Assembly (NCBI RefSeq): GCF_003269065.1
Contig: NZ_QLTA01000010.1
Coordinates: 1 to 64,000 of the forward strand
Source: Paracidovorax anthurii
Lineage (GTDB): Bacteria; Pseudomonadota; Gammaproteobacteria; Burkholderiales; Burkholderiaceae_C
Length of the DNA: 64,000 bases
Direction of reading: 5' to 3'
In this document: in pieces, positions 1-8,281 of the stretch
How positions within the stretch are numbered: the stretch's first letter is position 1
How the letters are laid out: the number at the start of each line of letters is the position of its first letter
The notes under the pieces: model-generated
Databases searched by the model: none
What the model was told of the DNA's origin: nothing
Seen by the model: the letters and a program-made list of their open reading frames with translations, nothing else
Position numbers and translations under genes: made by a program

Positions 1-279
1 GTTCGCCTCTTTCAGTTGCACCTGCAGCACCTTGATCTGCTGCTCGGGCGTCAACACGCTGGGGGTCTTGTCCAATGGCATAGCTGCACATGATGCACCA
101 CGCCCCCACCCCTGGCGTCCGTGCTTGCGCAGCCACACCAGCACCGTCGAGCGGCCCTGAATTCCGTAGCGCTCTTGTGCCTGCTTGTACGTCAGCTCGC
201 CTTTTTCCACCTGCTCGACAACGCCCAACTTAAAAGCCAGCGTGTAGTCTCGCTGGCTGCGCCGAACTCTCGATTCCAT
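1..279 (-). CDS. IS3-family transposase OrfA, N-terminal part (runs off the window)
   Basis: The frame is open from an ATG at 279 to the first base of the window (93 codons, no stop), so only the N-terminus is present. The protein starts MESRVRRSQRDYTLAFKLGV and continues with a basic helix-turn-helix (residues about 10-50, including YKQAQERYGIQGRSTVLVW), the form of the HTH_Tnp_1 DNA-binding OrfA of IS3-group elements. OrfB, with the DDE catalytic domain, would lie outside the window. The helix turns into a Leu/Gln heptad pattern (TPEQQIKVLQVQLKEAN), as in OrfA leucine zippers. Base composition is less GC-rich than in the next gene. Family assignment is from sequence pattern only. Confidence 0.75.
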   Translation of the reverse strand, partial: MESRVRRSQRDYTLAFKLGVVEQVEKGELTYKQAQERYGIQGRSTVLVWLRKHGRQGWGRGASCAAMPLDKTPSVLTPEQQIKVLQVQLKEAN

Positions 280-327
280 CACTGTTGCCCTTTCCTTCAC
301 GAAAAGGTGTCAACACCTGGCAGGACG
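1..327 (-). mobile_element. Edge of an IS3-like insertion sequence
   Basis: This is the OrfA-proximal end of an IS3-type element that continues beyond the window. The boundary is estimated: the leader between the OrfA start and the rhlE terminator holds a small palindrome, AGGTGT-TG-ACACCT on the minus strand (about 306-319), and IS3 ends usually begin with TG, so the terminal repeat probably lies within about 302-327. The other end and the target duplication cannot be seen. The insertion lies just outside the rhlE terminator and leaves it intact. Confidence 0.5.
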
Positions 328-340
328 GGTCATGCCCATG

Positions 341-366
341 AAAAAAGCCGACCCGCGGGTCGGCTT
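341..366 (-). terminator. Rho-independent terminator of rhlE
   Basis: On the minus strand this reads GAAGCCGACCC, then GCGGGTCGGC, then a run of six T. It is a GC-rich stem with a minimal loop and lies 22 bases after the rhlE stop codon. The IS3-like edge starts only about 15 bases further on. Confidence 0.85.
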
Positions 367-387
367 CTGGATGGCCTGGATTCTCGC

Positions 388-2157
388 TCAGCGCGGTGAA
401 CGGGCCGGGCGCTTTCTGGCGTCGTGGGGAGCGAACGGCTTTCCACCGAAGCCACCCGCACTGCCTCGGCGATCACCGAAGCCTCCGCGAGGCGCGGCCG
501 CACCCGCAGCGCCTCGTGGTGCGCTGCCACCGGGTCCCCGGCCTGCATCGCCGAAGCCCTGCTTGCGCCCATAGCCGTCGGTATCCCGTTGCCCACCGAA
601 AGAGCCACGCTCCGGCCGCGGTCCACCATGGGAGCCGCCCCGCGCTCCACGATCGCCGAAACCACCACCGCCCTTGCGATCCCGCGAGAACCCATCGCTG
701 CGATGGCCCCGACCGGGCGCGAAGTCCGCGCGGGCCTGCGGGAAGCGCTGCTGCGGCTCCAGTCCCGGAATCACTTCAGCCTTGAACGGCTGCTTGCTGT
801 ATCCCTCGATGTCAAAGATCTTGCGCCGATCGCGGAATTCGGCAAACGTCACCGCCAGGCCATCACGGCCTGCGCGGCCCGTGCGACCAATGCGGTGCGT
901 GTAATCTTCCGCCTTCATCGGCAGGCCGAAATTGAAGACGTGCGTGATCGTGGGAACGTCGATGCCGCGGGCCGCCACGTCCGTGGCCACCAGAATCTGC
1001 ACCTGCCCATTGCGCAGCGCCATCAACCGGCGATTGCGCAGGCCCTGGCTCAGGGCGCCATGCAAGGCCACTGCGGAGAAGCCATCTTGCTGAAGGTCGT
1101 TGGCCAGTCCATCGCACTCCACCTGCGTGCTCGCGAAGACCACGGCCTGGTTGATGGACGTGTCGCGCAGCCAGTGATCCAGCATCTTGCGCTTGTGCTG
1201 CGCGTTGTCGGCCCAGAAAAGCATCTGCTTGATGTTGGCGTGCTTCTCCTGAGGGGAATCGATCTGCACTTTCTTGACCGATGCACCGCCGTCGTGCATG
1301 ACACGCATGGCCAACTGCTGGATGCGCGGCGCGAACGTGGCGCTGAACATCATCGTCTGCTTGCGCTGGTTGGTGAGTTCGTTGATCTCGGCCAGATCAT
1401 CGGAGAAGCCGAGGTCCAGCATGCGGTCCGCCTCGTCCACCACGAGAAACTGCACCTGATCGAGCTTGATCTGCATCGAGCGCTGCAAATCCAGCAGCCG
1501 GCCCGGCGTGGCGACGACGAGGTTGGCATTTTGCAGTTTGGCGATCTGCAACTGGTAAGGCATGCCGCCAACGACGTTCGCCACGCGCAGGCCACGGCAG
1601 TGGCGCACCAGCTCGATCGCATCGTGCGCCACCTGCTGCGCCAGTTCACGGGTGGGGCACAGCACCAGCGCGCCCGGCGTGGCGGCCTTGAAGTGGCGAG
1701 GATTGGTCGGATCCTTGCGCTTGGAGCGCTTCGGAGACGGCTCGCCGCGCGCCGCCGCTTCGGCAGCTGCGGCCTCTTGCTCGGCACGGGCAGCGGCCTG
1801 GGCTTGTGCCTGCTGGTGGATCAGGGTGTGGAGCACCGGCAGCAGGAAGGCCGCGGTCTTTCCGCTGCCCGTCTGGCTCGACACCATCAGGTCGATGAAA
1901 CGCCCCTCCGCGCTGCCAGCGCCCATGGCGAGGGGAATGGCCCGCTCCTGGACACCCGTGGGCTGGGTGTAGCCCAGATCGGCGACGGCCTGCACGAGTT
2001 CGGGGGCCAGCCCCAGCTGCACGAAACCATTGGGCGCTTCAGGCGCTTGCGCAGCGACCTCCGCGGAAGTCGTCACCACATCGCAGGCATCGGAAGCAGC
2101 CACGAAAGAAGAATCTGCAGGCGCGGAGTCGCCCTGCACTGGCAAAGTGTCGGTCAT
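388..2157 (-). CDS. rhlE: DEAD-box ATP-dependent RNA helicase, RhlE type
   Basis: Unwinds structured RNA using ATP; the RhlE group works in ribosome maturation, RNA decay and cold adaptation. All core motifs are present: Q motif region (about 45-72), Walker A SQTGSGKT (94-101), PTRELAQQ (168-175), TPGRLLD, the DEAD box VDEADRMLDLGF (Asp241), SATF, ARGIDVP and HRIGRTGRAGRDG. An Ala/Gln/Glu-rich then Lys-rich insert (about 116-150) sits between motifs I and Ia, and the tail is rich in Arg, Gly and Phe (RGG-like), typical of RNA-binding extensions. A GTG at 2172 is in frame, but the ATG at 2157 (MTDTLPVQ, GAGAAA upstream) is the better start; length 589 aa. Confidence 0.93.
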   Translation of the reverse strand: MTDTLPVQGDSAPADSSFVAASDACDVVTTSAEVAAQAPEAPNGFVQLGLAPELVQAVADLGYTQPTGVQERAIPLAMGAGSAEGRFIDLMVSSQTGSGKTAAFLLPVLHTLIHQQAQAQAAARAEQEAAAAEAAARGEPSPKRSKRKDPTNPRHFKAATPGALVLCPTRELAQQVAHDAIELVRHCRGLRVANVVGGMPYQLQIAKLQNANLVVATPGRLLDLQRSMQIKLDQVQFLVVDEADRMLDLGFSDDLAEINELTNQRKQTMMFSATFAPRIQQLAMRVMHDGGASVKKVQIDSPQEKHANIKQMLFWADNAQHKRKMLDHWLRDTSINQAVVFASTQVECDGLANDLQQDGFSAVALHGALSQGLRNRRLMALRNGQVQILVATDVAARGIDVPTITHVFNFGLPMKAEDYTHRIGRTGRAGRDGLAVTFAEFRDRRKIFDIEGYSKQPFKAEVIPGLEPQQRFPQARADFAPGRGHRSDGFSRDRKGGGGFGDRGARGGSHGGPRPERGSFGGQRDTDGYGRKQGFGDAGRGPGGSAPRGAAGAAAPRGGFGDRRGSAGGFGGKPFAPHDARKRPARSPR

Positions 2158-2212
2158 GAATATGTTTCTCACACGAAGACGGACGCAGGCGCATGCCTGC
2201 GGAGGCTTCGTT

Positions 2213-2236
2213 AATGGTTAAAAAACATCAACCATT
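2213..2236. promoter_or_regulatory. Inverted repeat upstream of rhlE
   Basis: AATGGTT (2213-2219) and AACCATT (2230-2236) are perfect 7-bp arms around a 10-base A-rich spacer, about 55 bases upstream of the rhlE start, in the only AT-rich patch of the rhlE-orn gap. It could be an operator or the base of a 5'-leader stem. The rest of the gap (2158-2435) shows nothing I recognise. Confidence 0.3.
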
Positions 2237-2435
2237 CAACGAAACCAGCGCCCGCGTGGCGGGGCAGGTGGGCATTGGTGTGGCAATTCCAGACCGCATT
2301 GCTGCGGCAGGCCACGGCCCGGTGTGAAGGGGAGATGCACAGATTGCACGAAAATTCGGCTCACCAAGAGGAGCATTTCCGCGCAAGCCCTTGATTCTCG
2401 CACGGTTCGGGTTTTCCCGCAATCCAGCGACTGGA

Positions 2436-3017
2436 TCAAAGCGCGAGCAAATGCCGGCGATAGTGCGCCAGTTCGTCGATCGATTCGTGCACGTCCGCCA
2501 GCGCCGTATGCCGCTGGGCTTTCTTGAACGTGGAGTAGGCCTCGGGCTTCCATCGCTTGGAAAGCTCCTTGAGCGTGCTCACGTCCACATTGCGGTAGTG
2601 AAAGAACGCTTCCAGCCTGGGCATGTATTTCACGAGAAACCGGCGATCCTGGCCGATGCTGTTGCCGCACATGGGGGCCACGCCCTTCGGGACATAGCGG
2701 GCCAGGAACTCCAGGATCGCCTGCTCCGCCTGCGCCTCGGTCACGGTGGAGGCCCGCACTTTCTCAATCAATCCGCTGCGGCCGTGCGTCCCCTTGTTCC
2801 AGGCATCCATTCCATTCAGCAGCGCATCGGACTGGTGGATGGCGAATACGGGCCCCTCCACGCGCGGCTCGAGATCCGGCCCCGTCACCACGACGGCGAT
2901 TTCGAGCAGACGATCGGTTTCAGGGTTCAGGCCGGTCATCTCGCAGTCGAGCCAGACGAAGTTCTGGTCGGTTTTGGCAAGGACAGGCGGCGGGGGAGCA
3001 AAGTCGGTATCGGACAT
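2436..3017 (-). CDS. orn: Oligoribonuclease
   Basis: 3'-to-5' exoribonuclease of the DEDDh family that clears 2-5 nt RNA fragments and linear pGpG, the last step of RNA decay and c-di-GMP turnover. The DEDDh residues are visible: [10 protein letters not shown] (Asp24, Glu26), SIGQDRRFL (Asp124), [12 protein letters not shown] (His170, Asp175). Length is 193 aa, slightly longer than the usual ~180 because of a Pro-rich N-terminal extension ([15 protein letters not shown]). The frame stays open upstream to 3359, but that part has no family similarity, so the ATG at 3017 is chosen. It is divergent from the M48 protease gene, with 89 bases between the starts. Confidence 0.95.
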   Translation of the reverse strand: MSDTDFAPPPPVLAKTDQNFVWLDCEMTGLNPETDRLLEIAVVVTGPDLEPRVEGPVFAIHQSDALLNGMDAWNKGTHGRSGLIEKVRASTVTEAQAEQAILEFLARYVPKGVAPMCGNSIGQDRRFLVKYMPRLEAFFHYRNVDVSTLKELSKRWKPEAYSTFKKAQRHTALADVHESIDELAHYRRHLLAL

Positions 3018-3106
3018 GGCGGAATTGTCGCCCAAGGCCTGGCACGTTCGGTCTTGGCGACCCACGCCTCGGGCCACCCCGTGGCATTGCCCTAAACTTC
3101 CGGCAC

Positions 3107-4435
3107 ATGCTCGCGCCCCCCTCCTCCTCGTTGTCCTATTTCGCCACACCCGCCGGACTGTTGACAGCCATCTTCGCCCTGTTGCTGCTCGCAGGCCTGG
3201 TGGCGCGCTTCTGGCTGGCATCCCGGCAGATGCGCCACGTGGCACGCCATCGGCATGCAGTGCCCGAGGCCTTCGCGGCCCGCATTCCGCTCCCGGCCCA
3301 TCAGAAGGCCGCGGACTACACCATCGCCAAGGCCCGGCTGGACCTGCTGGACACCGCACTGGGCGCGGCGATACTGCTTGGCTGGACGCTGCTGGGCGGG
3401 CTGGATACCCTCAACCAGGCACTGCTCTCCGTCCTCGGCGGGGGCATGGTCCAGCAGTTGGCCCTGCTGGGGGCCTTCGCCGTGATCAATGGCCTTATCG
3501 ACCTGCCCATGGCGATCTACCGGACATTCGTCCTCGAAGAACGTTTCGGGTTCAACAAGACGAACGCACGCCTCTGGCTTTGGGACCTTGCCAAATCCAC
3601 ACTGATGGGGACGCTGATCGGCCTGCCCATCGCGGCCCTCATCCTCTGGCTGATGGGCGCGGCCGGTTCGCTCTGGTGGCTGTGGGCCTGGGGGGCCTGG
3701 ACAGCGTTCAGCCTCCTCCTGATGGTGATCTACCCGCTTTTCATCGCGCCGGTCTTCAACCGCTTCCAGCCGCTGGAGGACGAGTCCCTGAAGACCCGTG
3801 TCACGGCCCTCATGCAACGCTGCGGTTTTATGGCGAAGGGATTTTTCGTGATGGATGGCAGCCGCCGCAGTGCGCATTCGAATGCCTATTTCACGGGCTT
3901 CGGCGCAGCCAAGCGGGTCGTGTTCTACGACACCCTGCTCAAGCAGCTCCACCCTGGCGAGGTCGAGGCCGTGCTCGCCCACGAACTCGGCCATTTCAAG
4001 CATCGCCACATTACCCGCCGCATGGTCGGAATGTTCGCGATGACCTTGCTCGGGTTCGCCCTGCTGGGCTGGCTGTCGGGCCAGCCATGGTTCTATTTCG
4101 GCCTGGGCGTGCAGCCCAATCTGTCTTTGCCGGGCATGCCATCCCCTGCGCCCAACGACGCGCTGGCACTGCTGCTCTTCCTGCTGGCAACGCCCGTGCT
4201 GACCTTCTTCATTTCCCCCGTCTTCGCACAACTCTCCCGCCGCGACGAATTCGAGGCCGACGCCTATGCCATGGCACAGGCCCAGGGCGGCGATCTCGCC
4301 TCGGCACTGCTCAAGCTCTACGAAGACAACGCCTCCACGCTGACACCCGACCCGGTGTATGCACGGTTCTACTACTCCCACCCGCCCGCCAGCGAGCGGC
4401 TGGCGCGCATGCCCTTGCCCACACCCTCCCCATGA
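3107..4435 (+). CDS. M48-family zinc metallopeptidase, Ste24/CAAX-prenyl-protease-like
   Basis: Integral membrane metalloprotease, probably for membrane-protein quality control or processing. The zinc motif HELGH is at residues 292-296 ([13 protein letters not shown]), with the third-ligand region [11 protein letters not shown] further on. Hydrophobic segments lie at about 12-35, 82-100, 112-135, 165-215, 305-325 and 345-370, matching the multi-span Ste24 layout rather than the shorter HtpX. Length 442 aa is normal for bacterial Ste24-like proteins. Its TGA overlaps the next ATG (ATGA), so it is translationally coupled to the pterin dehydratase gene. The physiological substrate cannot be told from sequence. 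Confidence 0.88.
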   Translation: MLAPPSSSLSYFATPAGLLTAIFALLLLAGLVARFWLASRQMRHVARHRHAVPEAFAARIPLPAHQKAADYTIAKARLDLLDTALGAAILLGWTLLGGLDTLNQALLSVLGGGMVQQLALLGAFAVINGLIDLPMAIYRTFVLEERFGFNKTNARLWLWDLAKSTLMGTLIGLPIAALILWLMGAAGSLWWLWAWGAWTAFSLLLMVIYPLFIAPVFNRFQPLEDESLKTRVTALMQRCGFMAKGFFVMDGSRRSAHSNAYFTGFGAAKRVVFYDTLLKQLHPGEVEAVLAHELGHFKHRHITRRMVGMFAMTLLGFALLGWLSGQPWFYFGLGVQPNLSLPGMPSPAPNDALALLLFLLATPVLTFFISPVFAQLSRRDEFEADAYAMAQAQGGDLASALLKLYEDNASTLTPDPVYARFYYSHPPASERLARMPLPTPSP

Positions 4436-4779
4436 CCCACTCCATGCTCACCAAGAAAGACTGGTCCGCGCTCACCCGGCGCGCGCTCAACCCCACGGAA
4501 ATCGTGTCCCGCCTGGCCGAGCTGCAAGGCTGGGCCCTGAGCGGTGACGGCACCGCCGTCGCGATCGAGAAGACCTACCGCTTCGCCGATTACCACGAAA
4601 CCATTTCTTTCGTGAATGCGGTCGCATTCATCGCCAATGCGCAGGACCACCACCCGGACCTCTCGGTGCACTACAACCGTTGCGTGGTCCGGCTCAATAC
4701 CCACGATGTCCAGGGCATTTCCGCCACGGACTTCGAGTGCGCCGCCCGATTCGATGCGCTTCTGACGGCATCCGCATGA
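4432..4779 (+). CDS. 4a-hydroxytetrahydrobiopterin (pterin-4a-carbinolamine) dehydratase
   Basis: Dehydrates 4a-hydroxytetrahydropterin, recycling the cofactor of aromatic amino-acid hydroxylases (PhhB/PCD family). The family core is clear: EKTYRFADYHETISFVNAVA, then AQDHHPDLSVHYNRCVVRL with the adjacent active-site histidines, then NTHDVQGIS. Length 115 aa fits the family. The start ATG overlaps the upstream TGA in ATGA; an alternative ATG lies four codons in (MLTKK). No phenylalanine hydroxylase is nearby, so the partner enzyme must be elsewhere or the protein has a moonlighting role. Confidence 0.9.
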   Translation: MTHSMLTKKDWSALTRRALNPTEIVSRLAELQGWALSGDGTAVAIEKTYRFADYHETISFVNAVAFIANAQDHHPDLSVHYNRCVVRLNTHDVQGISATDFECAARFDALLTASA

Positions 4780-4800
4780 AGCGCCGCAGGGGTCCGCGAC

Positions 4801-5778
4801 ATGGCTGAGCGCAGTACACCCCGCGAAGGCCTGGTGGTCGCCAGCCACGGACGGCATTGCCTGGTTGAGAGCCCCGACGGCACGCGGCGTATCTGCCACC
4901 CGCGCGGCAAGAAGAGCCATTCCGTCGTGGGCGACCGGGTCCTCTGGCAAGCGCCTCCGCCCGGACAGGGCGAGGAAGGCACGATCGAAAAGGTGCAGGA
5001 GCGCCGCAACCTGTTTTACCGGCAGGACGAGATCCGCACGAAGTCGTTCGCGGCCAACCTGGATCAGGTCCTGATTCTCATCGCCGCCGAGCCCGTGTTC
5101 TCGGAAAGCCAGCTGGCCCGGGCGCTCATCGCCGCCGAGGCCGAAGGCATCACGCCGCTCATCGCGCTCAACAAGAGCGATCTGGTCGAGCCGTTCGAGC
5201 GGGCGTGGGAACGCCTCTGGCCCTACCGCCACATGGGCGGCGAGGGCCCCGGGCAGCACCACTACCGCGTCCTGCCCCTGTCGCTCACCCAATCCGGGGA
5301 GGTGGACAAGACCGCGCTTTGGGAACAGCTGAGCGGCAAGACCACCCTGGTCCTCGGGCCATCGGGCTCCGGCAAGAGCACGCTCATCAACCTGCTGGTG
5401 CCCCACGCGCGCGCGCAGACGGGCGAAATCTCCCAGGCACTGAACTCAGGGAAACACACCACGACGACAACGACGTGGTACTGGGTGGATGAAGCGGAGC
5501 GCACCACAGCGCTCATCGACTCCCCCGGGTTCCAGGAATTCGGCCTGCACCATATTGCCGCGGCCGATCTGGCAAGGCTCATGCCAGACATCGGCCAGCA
5601 TGCGGCGCACTGCAAGTTCTACAACTGCACCCATTTGCACGAGCCGGGCTGCGCCGTCATGGCCCGCGTGGATGAGCTTCAAGGAAAACCTGCGCCATGT
5701 CGGCATGGAATCAGCGCCAGCCGCTATCAGATATATAGCAACCTATATGCCGAGCTGAGCGAGCACCGGCATTGGTAA
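4801..5778 (+). CDS. rsgA: Ribosome small-subunit-dependent GTPase A
   Basis: Circularly permuted GTPase for late maturation of the 30S subunit. The permuted order is visible: N-terminal OB-like domain (to about 85), then G4 NKSD (124-127), G1 GPSGSGKST (186-194), the Thr-rich G2 region (220-225), G3 DSPG (240-243), and the C-terminal zinc knuckle Cys271, Cys276, His278, Cys284. Length 325 aa is normal. It sits 21 bases after the pterin dehydratase, in the same direction. The last 20 residues (SRYQIYSNLYAELSEHRHW) are encoded by an AT-rich patch containing a copy of the dispersed GCTAT-N7-ATAGC palindrome. Confidence 0.95.
   Translation: MAERSTPREGLVVASHGRHCLVESPDGTRRICHPRGKKSHSVVGDRVLWQAPPPGQGEEGTIEKVQERRNLFYRQDEIRTKSFAANLDQVLILIAAEPVFSESQLARALIAAEAEGITPLIALNKSDLVEPFERAWERLWPYRHMGGEGPGQHHYRVLPLSLTQSGEVDKTALWEQLSGKTTLVLGPSGSGKSTLINLLVPHARAQTGEISQALNSGKHTTTTTTWYWVDEAERTTALIDSPGFQEFGLHHIAAADLARLMPDIGQHAAHCKFYNCTHLHEPGCAVMARVDELQGKPAPCRHGISASRYQIYSNLYAELSEHRHW
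5723..5739. repeat. 17-bp palindrome GCTAT-N7-ATAGC, copy 1 (inside rsgA)
   Basis: The sequence is GCTATCAGATATATAGC. It lies in the C-terminal coding part of rsgA and encodes part of RYQIYSN. It is one of eight copies in the window with identical length and spacing. Confidence 0.65.
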
Positions 5779-5822
5779 CTTTCCCGAGAGCCGCCAGCAC
5801 CCCACAGGCACCGGCAGATCAC

Positions 5823-6815
5823 TCACCCCAGCAGCCGCGCCAGCGAAAGCAGCGCCAGCAGCAGCATCCACACCACGACGGACCGCCAGACCAGGCCCAC
5901 CACGCTGCGCAGATGCCCCACCTCCGGCTCGCGGCCGGGCGTGCTGTCGCTGCCGGCTTCTCCCGCATCGGGGTTCAGCACGCCGTCGGACAACAGGTCT
6001 GAACGCGCCGGCAGGGCTTCGCCTCCCAGGCGCACGTTGATGGCCCCCGCAGTGGCCGCCAGGATCACGCCATCGTTGTCATTGGGAAAATGCTGCGCAT
6101 GGAAACGCCAGCCATCGATCGCCTCTTCGAAGCTGCCCACCACCGCAAAACTGAGGGCTGTGAAACGCGCGGGCAGCCAATCCACCACGGTCCAGGCCTG
6201 GGCCGAGGCGCGCTGCAAGGACACGCTGGCAGGATTCGCCACGCTGGCGCGGCGGCTGTCAGCCCCCCAGTGCCGCGACACGAACTCGGAGAGCCGGTAG
6301 AAGACCGCACCCGTCGGCCCCAGCCCCAGCGCGGCAAAGATGGAGAACCACGCCAGCACGCCAAACACATGGCGGTGCGCAGCGATGACCGAATACTCGA
6401 TCACATGCCGCACGATCTCGCTGCGCGGCAGCAACCCGACATCCACCTGCTGCCAGGCGGCGAGGCGGGCGCGGGCCGCATCCTCGTCACGCTCTTCGAG
6501 CGCATCGCGGATGTCCGTGAAATGGTGGCTGAACTGCCGGAAGCCCAGGGTCACGTACAGCACGATGACGCTCCACACCATCGCGGCAGGCCACCCGACC
6601 ACCGACCACAACAGCCAGTGCACGCCCAGCACGATCAGCGAAGGCACGCACACGGCCAGGGTCCAGGCCACCCAGCCATGGTGGGACTTGCCCGCATCGA
6701 AGTTGCGGCTCACGGACAGCGCCCATGCGCGCACTCCGGCATGGATCGGGTTGCTGCGCGCCAGCGGGCGGGCCTGCTCAATCAGCAGCGCCATGAGGAT
6801 GGCAAAGAAACTCAT
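5823..6815 (-). CDS. CobD/CbiB-family integral membrane protein
   Basis: Resembles the CobD/CbiB (adenosylcobinamide-phosphate synthase) and AmpE-like membrane family, with N-terminal MSFFAILMALLIEQARPL and the conserved-type region around DIRDALEERDEDAARARLAAW. Predicted spans lie at about 45-80, 150-175 and 305-330. No other cobalamin gene is nearby, so a role in B12 synthesis is not supported; it is probably a paralogue of unknown function. ATG at 6815 gives 330 aa; MIAG-MSFF from 6827 is possible. It lies 41 bases downstream of the Nudix gene, so the two are probably co-transcribed. Confidence 0.75.
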   Translation of the reverse strand: MSFFAILMALLIEQARPLARSNPIHAGVRAWALSVSRNFDAGKSHHGWVAWTLAVCVPSLIVLGVHWLLWSVVGWPAAMVWSVIVLYVTLGFRQFSHHFTDIRDALEERDEDAARARLAAWQQVDVGLLPRSEIVRHVIEYSVIAAHRHVFGVLAWFSIFAALGLGPTGAVFYRLSEFVSRHWGADSRRASVANPASVSLQRASAQAWTVVDWLPARFTALSFAVVGSFEEAIDGWRFHAQHFPNDNDGVILAATAGAINVRLGGEALPARSDLLSDGVLNPDAGEAGSDSTPGREPEVGHLRSVVGLVWRSVVVWMLLLALLSLARLLG

Positions 6816-6856
6816 GCCGGCAATCATACTGGGCGGACCCCACCGCGCCAGCCGCG

Positions 6857-7585
6857 CTACGCCCGCATGAAGCGATAGAAGTTTCTCAGCATGCCCGCCG
6901 TCGCACCCCAGATGAAACGCAGTGCGCCGGTTGCCGGATCCGTATAGGGCATGGAGAACCACTCACGGCGAATGCCATCGACCTCCATGGCATGCCTGTG
7001 GTGATTTGCAGGGTCGAGCAGGAACGCCAGGGGGACCTCGAACACGTCGGCGACCTCATAGGGATTGGAGTTCAGCTCGCACTCCGGCCGCACGAGCGCA
7101 ACCACGGGCGTGATGGCGAAAGCCGTTCCGGTCACGTACAGCGGCAAGGTGCCCAGCACCTCCACATGCCGCTCATCCAGTCCGACCTCCTCGCGGGCCT
7201 CACGCAGCGCCGCGGCGGCGGCATCCGCATCTTCCGGATCGACCCGCCCACCGGGAAAGGCGACCTGTCCGGAGTGCGTGGACAGATGCGCCGTCCGCTC
7301 CGTCAGCAGCACCGTGGGCGATTCCCGCAGCACGATGGGCACCAGCACGGCGGCATCCCTTGGAGGGCGATCCGTCATCGCCCGCTCCCGCAAGACGTCG
7401 GGCGTCCAGGCCGGAGGTGCCGCGAAACGCCGCCGCAGCGCATCCGGCGTCTGCGCCGCCAGCGGCACCGCAGGCAAGCGTTCATCCTCACGCAGCACCG
7501 GCACGCGCCGGGGATCGAAGCCCGGCAGCGCAGTCAGCGCAACGGCAGGCCCGGGGACAGGAGCATGAGAAGGGGAAGAAGACAT
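6857..7585 (-). CDS. Nudix hydrolase, CoA pyrophosphatase-like (NudL/YeaB group)
   Basis: Likely cleaves CoA or related dinucleoside pyrophosphates. The NudL-type signature is present: VLLTERTAHLSTHSGQVAFP directly before the Nudix box, which reads GGRVDPED, a short Ala stretch, then REAREEVGL with the metal-binding glutamates. The C-terminal half (NPYEVADVFEVPLAFLLD) is also typical. I chose the ATG at 7585 (MSSSPSHAP), giving 242 aa; the frame extends upstream into low-similarity sequence. It follows the rplS terminator in the same direction, with no promoter I can identify. Confidence 0.88.
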   Translation of the reverse strand: MSSSPSHAPVPGPAVALTALPGFDPRRVPVLREDERLPAVPLAAQTPDALRRRFAAPPAWTPDVLRERAMTDRPPRDAAVLVPIVLRESPTVLLTERTAHLSTHSGQVAFPGGRVDPEDADAAAAALREAREEVGLDERHVEVLGTLPLYVTGTAFAITPVVALVRPECELNSNPYEVADVFEVPLAFLLDPANHHRHAMEVDGIRREWFSMPYTDPATGALRFIWGATAGMLRNFYRFMRA

Positions 7586-7672
7586 GAAAGCCCGACGCGG
7601 CTTGGTGGCGAGGAAGTGGGCGGCTTGGCGGCCTCCACCGGCAACGGCACCAGCCACGGAGCCAAGCGCCAT

Positions 7673-7706
7673 GAAAAAAGCCGCTACAGGTGACTGTAGC
7701 GGCTTC
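7673..7706 (-). terminator. Rho-independent terminator of the rpsP-rimM-trmD-rplS operon
   Basis: On the minus strand the stem GAAGCCGCTACAG pairs around a small loop with CTGTAGCGGC and is followed by six T, 22 bases after the rplS stop. It is one of the strongest terminators in the window. Confidence 0.88.
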
Positions 7707-7728
7707 GTGCCAGAGAAAGCGGAGAACC

Positions 7729-8118
7729 TCAGGCAGCAGCGGCAGGCGTGGCAACCTTGACGCGCGAGGGCAGCTTTTCCTTGATGCGGGCCGACTTGCC
7801 CGAACGGTCGCGCAGGTAGTACAGCTTGGCGCGGCGGACATCGCCACGGCGCTTGACTTCGATGTTGGCGATCAGCGGGCTGTAGGTCTGGAACGTGCGT
7901 TCCACGCCTTCGCCGCTGGAGATCTTGCGCACGGTGAAGCCGCTGTTGAGGCCGCGATTGCGCTTGGCGATCACCACGCCTTCATAGGCCTGCACGCGCT
8001 TGCGGTTGCCTTCCACCACGTTCACGCTCACGATGACCGTGTCGCCAGGCGCGAACTCGGGAATGGTCTTGTTCAAGCGGGCGATTTCTTCCTGCTCGAG
8101 GGTCTGGATCAGATTCAT
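7729..8118 (-). CDS. rplS: 50S ribosomal protein L19
   Basis: Structural protein of the large subunit at the 30S/50S interface. The family start [17 protein letters not shown] and core motifs ([64 protein letters not shown]) are all present. The ATG at 8118 (129 aa) matches the usual L19 start; an in-frame ATG three codons upstream (MPQ-, 8127) is equally readable. It is the last gene of the rpsP operon, but a 136-base gap before it contains a promoter of its own. The Ala-rich tail VATPAAAA is a lineage extension. Confidence 0.97.
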   Translation of the reverse strand: MNLIQTLEQEEIARLNKTIPEFAPGDTVIVSVNVVEGNRKRVQAYEGVVIAKRNRGLNSGFTVRKISSGEGVERTFQTYSPLIANIEVKRRGDVRRAKLYYLRDRSGKSARIKEKLPSRVKVATPAAAA

Positions 8119-8232
8119 TTGAGGCATCCAACGATCATGACCGCGCCAGAATTGGCAGGCGTCGGGATTGACGCAAGGTGCTGGGGCGATTCGCCAGATG
8201 TTGTTGGCGTATGTGGCCCGTCAGCGGCCGGA

Positions 8233-8281
8233 CAGAGGATCGAAAAGCCTCTGATTATAGCAAGCCGGCCGTTTTCGCCAA
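8233..8281 (-). promoter_or_regulatory. Probable rplS promoter with a palindrome at the start site
   Basis: On the minus strand TTGGCG (8281-8276), a 16-base spacer, then a perfect TATAAT (8259-8254). The -10 overlaps the trmD stop codon. Just downstream lies CAGAGG-N9-CCTCTG (8253-8233), a perfect 6-bp inverted repeat spanning the expected start site near 8247. This would give rplS a ~130-nt leader and expression independent of the upstream operon. Confidence 0.55.

Noticed and set aside
2158-2172. GTG start at 2172 for rhlE
   Set aside because: The ATG five codons downstream has the better ribosome-binding context and matches the usual short N-terminus.
5823-6815. Cobalamin biosynthesis role for the CobD/CbiB-like gene
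   Set aside because: No other cobalamin gene is nearby and the family contains unrelated membrane paralogues.
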